From the NCBI GenBank assembly GCA_943737045.1, contig CALSFV010000041.1, forward strand, positions 62,001 to 126,000: a DNA stretch of 64,000 nt, in the 5' to 3' direction. The notes beneath the pieces are model-generated. The model was not told the origin of the DNA and ran no database searches. It saw nothing but the letters and a program-made list of their open reading frames with translations. Shown piece after piece: positions 1-10,000 of this stretch. Position numbers and translations under genes: made by a program. Source of the DNA: Parapristionchus giblindavisi (lineage: Eukaryota; Nematoda; Chromadorea; Rhabditida; Diplogasteridae). Numbering within the stretch: position 1 is the stretch's first letter; every line of letters begins with the position of its first letter.

Positions 1-108
1 CTGACCCACCGAACTGGGTTACGGTAGGTTACGGTAGTGTTACTGATGGTGATCACAATGATACCCATCCCAAGTTGCTAGGACCCCTATGTTCCGAGTT
101 ATGCCCCG

Positions 109-180
109 TTGCCGAAATGTCGGTTGCCGAAATGTCGGTTGCTGAAATGTCGGTTGCCGAAATGCGGTTGCTGAAATGTC
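109..180. repeat. 15-bp tandem repeat, about 5 units
   Basis: Units of the form GTTGCCGAAATGTCG repeat about five times, with single-base variants (GCTG for GCCG, one unit short by two bases). A run of ten C follows at 181-190. The array lies across a spurious minus-strand reading frame that I do not regard as a gene. Confidence 0.85.
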
Positions 181-259
181 ACCCCCCCCCCGAGTTATTA
201 CCGTTCTTTTGTTATATTGATCGGTACTGCTGTAGATGAGGTGATACAGTGTGTACATG

Positions 260-1800
260 GATTATGGTAACGCGAAATTTTGCTTTATTACGGCACCATT
301 ACACGTTTCTGCATAAAATAGGACGAAACTTGTGAACATTTATCATGATAGTTACATATGTTTATGCAAAAGTTCTGACAAACAGTTCCTTTTCCCTAAA
401 AAGGTTAAGGTACAATCCGTTGTTCAAGACAAACAAAGTCTAACTTATGATCACTGCTAGGCCAGTGATTCTTTACCATGCAATTTATTGATTATAATTA
501 CTTTCATTTAGATGGTCTTCTTCCATCTTCTGATGTAGTCTACTGTTCCTCCAACATCACTCAACTACAATTCTCAATCACACTTCGTCCGGAATTATTT
601 TGCCTTTTCACGTCATCTACATTGTTGTTTTAATGCTTTTTCGCTCTCTTTTAATGCTTGATTTAAAGATTTTAAATTGGGGGGACACATGAAAAGGGAA
701 TATTTAGTCAATGTTGTTCAAAGAATCTTTGTTTTGTTTTTACAAAACTTTCTAAAAAATGGAAGGAACCATTGACCTTTCTGCTCATCTCCGAACAGCA
801 CAGCTCACTGTCTCTTGTATTTCAAAACTTAAAGTGTGCATTTCATCGTCACTTGAAGTTAACTTTTAAGTCGCTACATTTCGTTGAAATGTAGCTTTGT
901 TAAAATGTAGTTTTGAAAAGCCAAAGGTATCTCGCACCCTTGCTGACTTTGTAATATTCAGTATTCCATGAAAAAAAGGAAGAAAAATATGAAACTGTGA
1001 CACTTTTGACAAATGTTATTTTTGAATGCTCTTGTAAGTTATTTTCATTGGGTAATGGGGTATTCGAGTATCTGGGTGCTTGTCCACTTGTCTTGTAAGC
1101 AAGCGAAGAGAAAAAATAATTTCAATACGCATGTAGGAACGCGTCCGCAAGCACTAATTTTTGTGAAGCGGTTCACCCGATCTTAGGATATGTAGTGATG
1201 AAGACTCCGCCCATTAACTGCACAGGCACTAACACCACGAATTAACAGTCCTTCCTACCACCCCAAACGCATTTATGCACCACAAGAACAAAGTATTCGA
1301 GCGTAGAATAGACGTCGTCAACGAATCCCAGGCTGCCATACTGACGAGAGGTCGAACCAAACGAGATGACTAAGAAGAAGATGATTCACAAGATGGGAAA
1401 ATGAACTGCAAAAGGAAAGGAATAAGTTTGATGCTCTTTACAATGAAATATTTTGAAGCAAAATCTAATCAGTAATAGTGTAGATAGCTATGTAGATCAT
1501 CATGGAGCATGGGCTAGCTAGAATTGTAAGGCGACAAAACATTATTGATTGGTAGATAAGGAATACAGTATCTCTACAGTTCAAAACGGCATCTTACGCA
1601 TTCGTATCTCACATCTGATGAACATCGTTACATATATGCTCAATTTATTATAATACTAACAATGAAAAAACAGAGCAGAAATACTTTAAACATGAATATA
1701 TTTTCGAAATGTATTACCTTTCTATTTCTTTCAATTTCCAACTCGACAAAGCGCTCATTCCTTTCGCTCAATTCTTCATTTTGAAACATTAACTGCTTTG

Positions 1801-1833
<33 letters not shown>

Positions 1834-2600
1834 AATAATATATTTATCTTCTCTAAACTGATCAATTTGTTTTTATGATCCAACCCTAGCGCGAATACCA
1901 GTCATCATTATTACTTTCCCAATTGAACTGCTGGAAATTCCTTTTTATCGTTTCGCGAGTTGTTGCAATTATTACGCAAAATTTCGGCATTGGAAACGAC
2001 GCGGGATAGCATATTTTGTTCAATTTTTCACTTAAAATATTTCCGGTATGGTACATAGAATCGAAAATCATAGTAATTCGTCTGTATGAATTTACTGTAA
2101 GTAAAAAGTGTGTTTATGTTCAGTTTGCGAACGGCAAATCGTGCGTTTAATCAAAGTCATGGGCGACAATTTGGATCGTTGATTTTTTTTGGGTTTGCTG
2201 ACAAGTGAAAATTTAAAAAAAAATCACGATTTTATAAATTTTTAAAATCTTATCTTGCTGTTCAAGTTTGTGCATTGTTATTATTTTAACAAATTATGAT
2301 CATTACCGCTCACTCAATCTTCTATATTGGGAGTGGGAGTCACTTTTCAAATTCGATAATGCTCAAAAAAGAAAAAAAAAGAAACATAAACTTACTGTAA
2401 ATTTAACATCGGCTGTTTCGAGAGGTGCAAGAGACGAACATGTTTTGTTTAGCGTTTCCATCACTTCCTAGAATAAACTTTCAAATAACATTTCTACTCT
2501 GAATTAAAATAAGGTAAAATAAGGTCTACGTGAGATGCGAAACTATGCGATTTTAATGTTATATTGGTTTGTATAATTGTCTATCAAAACGTGAACTCTC
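260..2600. other. gene-free stretch
   Basis: I see no convincing exon here: open frames are short, lack splice-phase partners and have no recognisable domain. An AAT/ATA triplet run occupies 1801-1841. The rest is AT-rich intergenic sequence. Confidence 0.5.
1801..1841. repeat. AAT trinucleotide microsatellite
   Basis: About thirteen consecutive ATA/AAT triplets with one interruption (ACT) near the end. Similar triplet runs occur at 4037-4056 and 24307-24341. Confidence 0.9.
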
Positions 2601-2611
2601 GAAAGTTTTCG

Positions 2612-2735
2612 CTTAAAGGGAACGAAATCTTTGTCAACGGCTTCTTCAACGGTCTACGCTCTCTCGTTGTTATAGAACAGAGAAATAGTGAGCTCGAGGA
2701 AGAGGCCATTGAGAGAGATCACTCTCCCTTTAATT
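2612..2735. mobile_element. 125-bp MITE, family TTAAAGGGA, copy 1
   Basis: A 125-bp unit starting CTTAAAGGGAAC and ending CTCTCCCTTTAA, with roughly 40-bp imperfect terminal inverted repeats (GTCAACGGCTTCTTCAA against the reverse of GAAGAGGCCATTGA). The same unit recurs at 41563-41688, 46482-46605 and 62166-62291 in this window. It has no coding capacity, so it is a non-autonomous, hairpin-forming element. Short frames through it are artefacts. Confidence 0.85.
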
Positions 2736-2908
2736 TGCACAAAATCATGAATCGTCAAAAAACTGACTGCGAATTGTTAAATATAATTTTGTCAGTGATG
2801 AAAGTTTTTTGGCGATAAGCAATTTTGGATAGAATGTAGAATTTCTAATAACTAATGACATCGTAATAAAATATTGATGAATATCTCTAATGAATAATTT
2901 ATTTAAAG

Positions 2909-2987
2909 GCAAACCCGAGCTAATTTTAAACTCTTCGCTCTGGCGAGAGAGAGTTGCCGGAGCGGTGTATAATATTAGCTCGTGGTA
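2909..2987. mobile_element. short hairpin element, family CGAGCTAATTT, copy 1
   Basis: CCGAGCTAATTTTAAACT and the downstream ATTAGCTCG form the ends of a hairpin of about 80 bp. A longer, better-paired relative lies at 45596-45697, where both arms share CTCTCCGCTCTGGCAA against TTGCCATAGCGG. Confidence 0.7.
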
Positions 2988-3037
2988 TGCTTTTTACGAT
3001 ACATTCTTAAACTGTTGATTTTTTCCTAACGGATAAA

Positions 3038-4373
3038 TCAGTGAGATGCTTTCGTTACCTTAGTTTTGCTCTTTTCGAAAATCTCTTCCCGACGCTTTGC
3101 GGTCGGTTTCAAATTTTTCAGGTCATAAGACACCTGTGCGAAAGATATGTCCTTGCCAACGAACGCAATTTTTTCGGCTTGTTGTTCCACAAAGTCTTTT
3201 CCATCATCCTCTTTATATATAGCCATTCTGCCGCTACATTCTTTAAGTACATTCTTTATGACAAGGTCAACAGCTAATTCTCTCCCCATATCTGGAATTA
3301 TTTTGATCGTATATTCCATAGTGTTAGCTTCTTTATTCTTTATGGCCTGCTGCCTTGCTTCCCTCACAACTCGCATTTCCAAATACGCAATTTCATATAT
3401 AAAGTGAATATTGAAAACGTCCTCTATGAACGGCCTATATGCTACAGTGACATATATCAACGTGTGTTCATCTAACTTCAGGATGGAGTAATTACTGCCG
3501 TCTGTAGACATTACTCCATTCGCTACTAAATTTTCGAGAATCTCTTCTGCAGACTTTTTGTCTATGCCGTACTTTGAAAGTTCGTCAACCGTCAATGTTT
3601 TATGCAAATCAGATTTGAGAGGATTAATCAAACTATCCTCGTTTACAGTAGCTCTCTCAATCAATTGAATTACGTTTTTTTTGAGGTATATGAAACAGTC
3701 ATCATCACTCTTTATGAGATGAGAGGGGCAAACAATTTCATCTTCTCCAATCTCAGGAAATGGTTGCATGCCAAGATAAACAAAGGGAGTTTTAGCCTTC
3801 GGAAATTCTTTAATCTTAAACAGGTCGAAAGTGTCCCCCGATAGTTTTTCCCGTTGTACTTAATTTCGAACGAGTCCGCAACACACTGTAAATCCTTCAG
3901 TTTAATCAAATAGTATTTTTCAATGTTTGTCAGAACTCCATCGCCCTTGAGAGCCTCCCAAAATATTGATCTCTCTGGAGTGGCATTTTGGATGATGTCT
4001 TTCGCATCGGACTTATTACTCTGTTTCAGATTCTCGTAATAATAATAATAATAATTTATCGATTCTTGAACAAGAGAAAGTAACGATATTCTGTAAATAA
4101 TAAATAATGAATAAAATATGAAGAACGACGAAAAAGTCAGGGAATCCATACATAATGCCTGCAGCGCGACAATCCTCCTTTAATATATCGAGCCTGTCGT
4201 TATCCTTTTTGAACTCCTCCGTTAATACGGCTGTTTTGTTTGCAAAATATTCAATGACGTTTCTTGCAATTGGACCTGTTAGGTTATCTTTTTTGATAGT
4301 ATCTTCAGTCACGACCGATCTCATGATCGTGTCTATTGATTGAACGAATTTACCGTATATCACGCGTGTCACT
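3038..4373 (-). pseudogene. 5'-truncated, frameshifted gene relic, function unknown
   Basis: Two coding blocks read leftward: about 4373-4152, and 4020-3038 after an intron with acceptor TCTGAAACAG. Together they give about 400 residues of hydrophilic, protein-like sequence with few hydrophobic stretches. Two defects are visible. The first block begins just after an acceptor-like TTCTTCAG and has no start codon or further exon before a foldback repeat begins at about 4410, so the 5' part is missing. At 3833-3838 the frame breaks: text ending KYNGKNYRG continues as DTFDLFKIKEF only one base out of phase, at a run of C. I do not recognise the family. The second block includes a segment resembling a winged-helix-sized unit (VDELSKYGIDKKSAEEIL), but that is weak. 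A sequencing error at the homopolymer could mimic the frameshift; the 5' truncation would remain. Confidence 0.6.
4037..4056. repeat. AAT microsatellite in relic intron
   Basis: A run of about seven AAT triplets just upstream (on the minus strand) of the acceptor used by the second block of the relic gene. Confidence 0.8.
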
Positions 4374-4409
4374 GAAGAATCGAGTAAAGTCCGGGGGTGT
4401 TTTGCACAT

Positions 4410-5497
4410 ATTAATCAAGGGATACAACCATGATGTTGGTGCAATTAAATTCGTTCACTGCTGCGCAGTGATAACGCTATCGAAGTACATTTTTTTTTGA
4501 AAATTAACATTTCTTTAATGAAAAGTCTTCTGAAACATTGTGAGAGTGGAGACCCCACCGTTCAGAGGGTAGGTCTTCTAACATTATGGTTCCAACGCAA
4601 GTAGCTGAGCAATGTATCACATTTGTTTTCCTTATTTTGGTTTAGTTCTGATTCCTTTCAGAACCGAAGCAAACGTTCGGCTGACAAGAGGTGTACTCGG
4701 TTACAGGGAGTAAAGAACAAAATACAATGATCAAAGATCAAAGTTCAGCGTTAGTGTAAAAACTTTTGCGAACATCACTAACATGTATAGTAGCTATGAA
4801 AATAAAGATTACATCAAAATATGCGCAGGGAAGCGAGCGTTGTGAGAAAAAGCCCAAGATCGCGCTCCAACCATTGTACAACATTTGCTGGGGTCTGAAT
4901 ATAAAGTGAACCGAAATAAGGGATATGAATATACATTGCAAAGCTGCTTGCGCAAGAACCGTAATTTTAGAAGACCTGCCCTCCGCTAGGGCCTCAAAAT
5001 CAGGCCTTCTAAAAAATTTTTCCCCTCTTCACAATGAAGAGCTATTCATATCATAAACCGGGGAAAAACATAACCGCCATTCGCATTATTTTGGCCCTTT
5101 GAACGAGACGCTAGCAAGTCTAGAAGCTGTGTTTTATATTTTGGTGTCAAAAGATCAGCTTGATTTTTTTCCTGTATCAAAAGTTATAAAAAAAATTAGA
5201 AAAGCTTCCCATGAGTTTTGGCTACATTGTATGTACAATAACGGCCAAAAAGAATGCAACAACGTGTTTTTTGAGTGTAACTTTGCCTGTATGCAACCAA
5301 TCGGCGTAATTTTTTGATATGTTAATTTTCAAAAAATGTACTTCGATAGCGTTATCACTGCGCAACAGTGAACGAATTTAATTGCACCAACATCATGGTT
5401 GTATCCCTTGATAAATTCTCTACAGCGACCCCAAAGATCATCTTGATTGCTTTCTTGGATTAAAAGTTACTAAAAAAGTGTCTCATGACCTTAAATT
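4410..5497. mobile_element. degenerate foldback element, Tc1/mariner-like TIR family, copy A
   Basis: Left and right halves are inverted relatives. The stretch GATACAACCATGATGTTGG at about 4420 returns in reverse at about 5385-5402, and the central blocks around 4540-4760 return in reverse at about 4760-4980. The same blocks occur in the intact element 8017-9453, so this is an older copy of that family. A further inverted-repeat piece (5040-5330) appears nested in its right half. No transposase is encoded. Confidence 0.7.
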
Positions 5498-5638
5498 AAT
5501 TACTCATCACAATATTGCTTATTTTTCTCATTAAAATTATTCTTAATTTTTTTTGAAATTTAGAAACATCTTGTAATTTTTGTGTTTTATATCCATATGA
5601 TTAATATTTCTGCGTTATATCAATCATTCCTTTGAAAG

Positions 5639-5851
5639 GCATTCGGTCGAGCAGCTCGTGGAGGAGATAAAGGTAGTGCGCAATTGATATTACTGGATGA
5701 GAATAACGAAGGTGTATTTGCCATTAAAGCTAGGAGGAATACAGAGGAACATCTCCGACTTAAAGATATCAAGAAAAAATATGAGAACAACATTATGCTT
5801 GAAGAAGAGATTTTCAAAGAATTCGAATGTAAATACAAGGACCTCTTTTAG
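5639..5851 (+). pseudogene. fragment with SF2 helicase motif-VI-like sequence
   Basis: An uninterrupted 71-codon frame begins after an acceptor-like TTTGAAAG and ends at TAG. It opens with AFGRAARGGDKGSAQLILLD, which fits motif VI of superfamily-2 helicases (QxxGRxxRxGxxGxA) and is closest in feel to SecA-type or DEAD-like ATPases. A charged segment (KKKYENNIMLEEEIFKEFEC) follows. No motif I (Walker A) or motif II is present in the window, so this is at most a remnant of one exon. It sits alone in the spacer between two inverted repeat arms (to 5463 and from 5896) and points opposite to the relic at 3.0-4.4 kb. SecA affinity is inference only. Confidence 0.45.
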
Positions 5852-5895
5852 ATTATCCTTTTCAGCGTCGCTTATCTTCGATTTTATTCTATTAT

Positions 5896-6310
5896 TTAAT
5901 CCAAGAAAGCAATCAAGATGATCTTTGGGGTCGCTGTAGAGAAATTATCAAGGGATACAACCATGATGTTGGTGCAATTAAATTCGTTCACTGTTGCGCA
6001 GTGATAACGCTATCGAAGTACATTTTTTGAAAATTAACATATCAAAAAATTACGCCGATTGGTTGCATACAGGCAAAGTTACACTCAAAAAACACGTTGT
6101 TGCATTCTTTTTGGCCGTTACTGTACATACAATGTAGCCAAAACTCATGGGAAGCTTTTCTAATTTTTTTATAACTTTTGATCCAGGAAAACAATCAAGC
6201 TGATCTTTTGACACCAAAATATAAAACACAGCTTCTAGACTTGCTAACGTCTCGTTGAAAGGGCCAAAATAATGCGAATGGCGGTTATGTTTATCCCCCC
6301 ATTGTGGCGA
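5896..6310. mobile_element. inverted repeat arm matching 5050-5463
   Basis: From CCAAGAAAGCAATCAAGATG onward this is the near-exact reverse complement of 5463 down to about 5050, including the distinctive AACACGTTGTTGCATTC. The two arms are over 400 bp each and enclose a 430-bp spacer (5464-5895). The inner boundary lies inside the terminal repeat of the Tc1-like foldback family. Confidence 0.85.
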
Positions 6311-6329
6311 CTGTAAACTCTTATAAGAT

Positions 6330-6800
6330 AAAAATTACTTGTGAAATGTGAAAATGGCAATGATACCTAGCTTGTCGTATACCCAACGAAAGAGCAAAAA
6401 AATCTGAATACGATACACTTTTCCATTCTTGAACAGCCGTCACATAGGCCAAAATGCTAAATTATCTTCCAGTACTCTTTGCATTTTCGCTACAAAACAA
6501 TCCATGACAAGTCAAATTGTCAACGATACTAATCGTGTCATATACAATGTGAAAGAGAAAAAAATTCTGAATCGTACACACTTCAGCTCATGTCGAACCG
6601 TATTATTTTACAGTGGCCACAATGGCCGAAGTACAAAAGTAGCTTTTACTCTTATATGATAAAAAAATACTTGTGAAATGTGAAAATGGCAATGATACCT
6701 ATCTTGTCGTATACCCAATGAAAGAGCAAAAAAATCTGAATACGATACACTTTTCCATTCCCGGTCACATTGGCCGAAATGCTAAATTATCTTCCAGCAG
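6330..6800. repeat. direct repeat pair of about 100 bp
   Basis: A block starting near AATACTTGTGAAATGTGAAA and running through CGTATACCCAACGAAAGAGC and GAATACGATACACTTTTCCA occurs at about 6335-6430 and again at about 6668-6765 in the same orientation, with few differences. Both copies are followed by related text about the letters GGCCAAAATGCTAAATTATC. I cannot assign it to a known class. Confidence 0.75.
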
Positions 6801-7071
6801 CTTTTACTCTTATAACTAGATGAATCACTTAATCATTTTATTCGAAGAAGAATGAATATACAGAAGCTATGATCCTCACCATGCTGTCAACTTTGAAGAG
6901 GATTAAGGAAATATGTTTGAAAGATGTGAAAAAAAGCTTCATATCAAAGAATGTATGTAATGTTTCTAATGTTTGCTCATGTTACAATGCAAAATAGATT
7001 TATCTTAATTGTAATGAAAAATGGTAGTTCAAATTATAATACATGATTGGAACTAGTACAGCGCACGGCGC

Positions 7072-10000
7072 TTATTTAACTTTATCTTTCTTGACGAGAT
7101 ATGATTGACGGAAGAAGTTTGTGAAGAGAACGGCGTAGGATCCATATATGGTGAAACAGAAGAGAAGATTAGCATTTGATTGTTGAGTTATCTGAAAAAA
7201 GGACTCCTTAGATATTTAGAGCATTAAATTGTTTTTGTTATATCGCTTCTTTATCATAAATAATACTGCATATTCTACAAGTCGTCCAAGCAATACGCAA
7301 TTTTGTAAATATTAAAAAAAATGTCTTACTCTTCCGGAGAGCTTGCAATAGGTGACAGAGAAACACATCATAAGTCCGATGAGCATTTGGGTGATTTGCA
7401 TTGTGGTCAAAAGCATCGAGATCGATTTAGGTAGACGAATACCCACTAAATTATCAATATGTACTTATTTAACTTCAGTTCGTATATAAATATAAGAGTG
7501 ATTGATTTGTAATCATAATTAATGATGAATATACTGACTAGCTGAGATGGCGTAGTATCCATACATGATAGAGTGAATGAAGAAGTTCATCGCCATGAAC
7601 CATCTTGCGGCAGCCACAAATTCCTGTCCTGAACAATGTTGTATTGCTTATCATAAATTTTTTGAGCTGTTTTTTTTCTGCACAACATAAAACATTAATA
7701 AATATTTTGTGAAATCGACAGACTGTTACTCCCCCTTCTTCTTTGACTCATTTCTTATCACTAGCTAATTTTACTCTACACTCCTCTCTGACAATGCTCT
7801 CTAGTTTTCTTTGAGTATGAACAAAGAGTAAAAAACCAGAGCCTAACCTGAGTGCCAAGTGTAGACGATGACAGTAGCGTGATGATACCAATGAAGGAAG
7901 ATGACTGGCTTCTTTCGAAGAATCAGGAATGCTGTATCACCGAATTCGAAAAACTTAAAATACAATTAAATAATTATAATGTAAATAAAGCCATAATTTT
8001 CAGTTATAGCATTATACAGTGTAGCCTAAAAGTCATCGGACACTTTTTCATTTTTTAATAACTTTTGATTCAGGAAAGCAATCAATATGATCTTTTGAGT
8101 CAATGTACAGAATTTATCAACGAATATTATCATGATGTGTTGGTGTAATTAAATTAGTTCACTGTTGCATAGCAATGATGCTACCGAAATACACTTTTTT
8201 TGAAAATTTACATTTCTTTAATGAAAAGTCCTGTTCTTCTGAAACATTGTGAGAGTGGAGAACCCCACTTGGGCTGCACAGTCAACCAATCCGGAATGTT
8301 TCCGATTCCGATTTCAAGCTGTAGCAGGGTTGCAACTTTGAACTCCAAAATTTATAACTCCGCTTTTAGATGTGCTAACGACCCGTTCTAAGTGCAGAAA
8401 TGATGCTAGTGGCGAGTAATGTTTATATCCAGATGACGGTAGTCCTAGCTAGCCATTTACCCTCAGGGCATAAAATAATTTATTTTGGGGGAGGACTGAT
8501 TTTGACACCCTACAGTTCAGAGGGCGGGTCTTCTAAAATTATGGTTACTGCGCAAGTAGCTTTGCAACATATCATATATTTATTTCCCTTATTTTGGTTT
8601 AGTTCCGATTCCTCTCAGACCCGTAACAAAAATTATGCTGAGGTCTACTCGGTGCTCGCTCTTGCGCTTCCTCTCTTACTACTCTAGTTCCTGGGCCTCT
8701 ATTGATGAAATCTCGCATTGTCAATGCACCAATGCATATTAGAGATGCTCACAAAAGTTTTTACACTGTTGCTAAACTTTGATCTTTGATCTTTATATGG
8801 TGATCTTTGATCGCTGAAACCGAGTAGACCTCAGCATAACTTTTGCTACGGGTCTGAGAGGAATCGGAACTAAACCAAAATAGGGGAAATAAATATATGA
8901 TATGTTGCAAAGCTGCTTGCGCAGGAACCATAATTTTAGAAGACCCGCCCTCTGAACTGTAGGGTGTCAAAATCAGTCCTCCCCTAAAAAAAATATATTT
9001 TGCCCTGAGGGCAAATCGCGAGCAAGGACTACCGTAATCTGGGGATAAACATTACTCGCCACTAGCATCATTTCTGCACTTAGAACGGGTCGTTAGCACA
9101 TCTAAAAGCGGAGTTATAAATTTTGGAGTTCAAAGTTGCAACCCTGCTACAGCTTGAAATCGGAATCGGAAACATTCCGGATTGGTTGACTGTGCAGCCC
9201 AAGTGGGGTTCTCCACTCTCACAATGTTTCAGAAGAACAGGACTTTTCATTAAAGAAATGTAAATTTTCAAAAAAGTGTATTTCGGTAGCATCATTGCTA
9301 TGCAACAGTGAACTAATTTAATTACACTAACACATCATGATAATATTCTTTGATAAATTCTGTACATTTACTCTAAAGATCAGATTGATTGCTTTCCTGA
9401 ATCAAAAGTTATTAAAAAATGAAAAAGTGTCCGATGACTTTTAGGCTACACTGTATATATATATAATTATTATTATTATATATTTTTTATCAATTTTGAC
9501 CTACGATTTGGAGACACCTTTCAAAGCACAGAGCTATCTAATTGATTTCTCATTATCATGAATGATATCACCAACCTTACTGATAGCGAATAGAAATAGC
9601 CAGAATAGGAAAGGTCCATTAGGATCAGATGATAAAGAGACGGAATCGAGAAGAGGACGAGTACTCACTACGTGCCTGAATACATTGTTCATTAAGCCCT
9701 ACTTCAAAATATATATTTTTTTAATATGTCTGAGCGTATTGCCGAAGTGGGGGTCAAATGTTCATTATTATTCCATTAGTTTGTTCACCTTTTTTTCGTC
9801 GTGTTTATACATGTATTTATCGGTGAAAAAATACATCTCAAATATATTTGTAAGATTACTTCCCTGGTGTGTAGTAAAACAATGATTAAAATACAAAAAT
9901 TATAATATATTGTGGATTGTGTCTGACACCCTAACTAAAATTATTTTACCTTACATTTACCTCATTGTTCCGTTTGTTCAAAAATAAACATCGATTTTTA

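Noticed and set aside
8200..9295. Paired 63- to 95-codon frames on opposite strands around 8.2-9.3 kb
   Set aside because: Mirror images of one another within a palindrome; no transposase or other domain.
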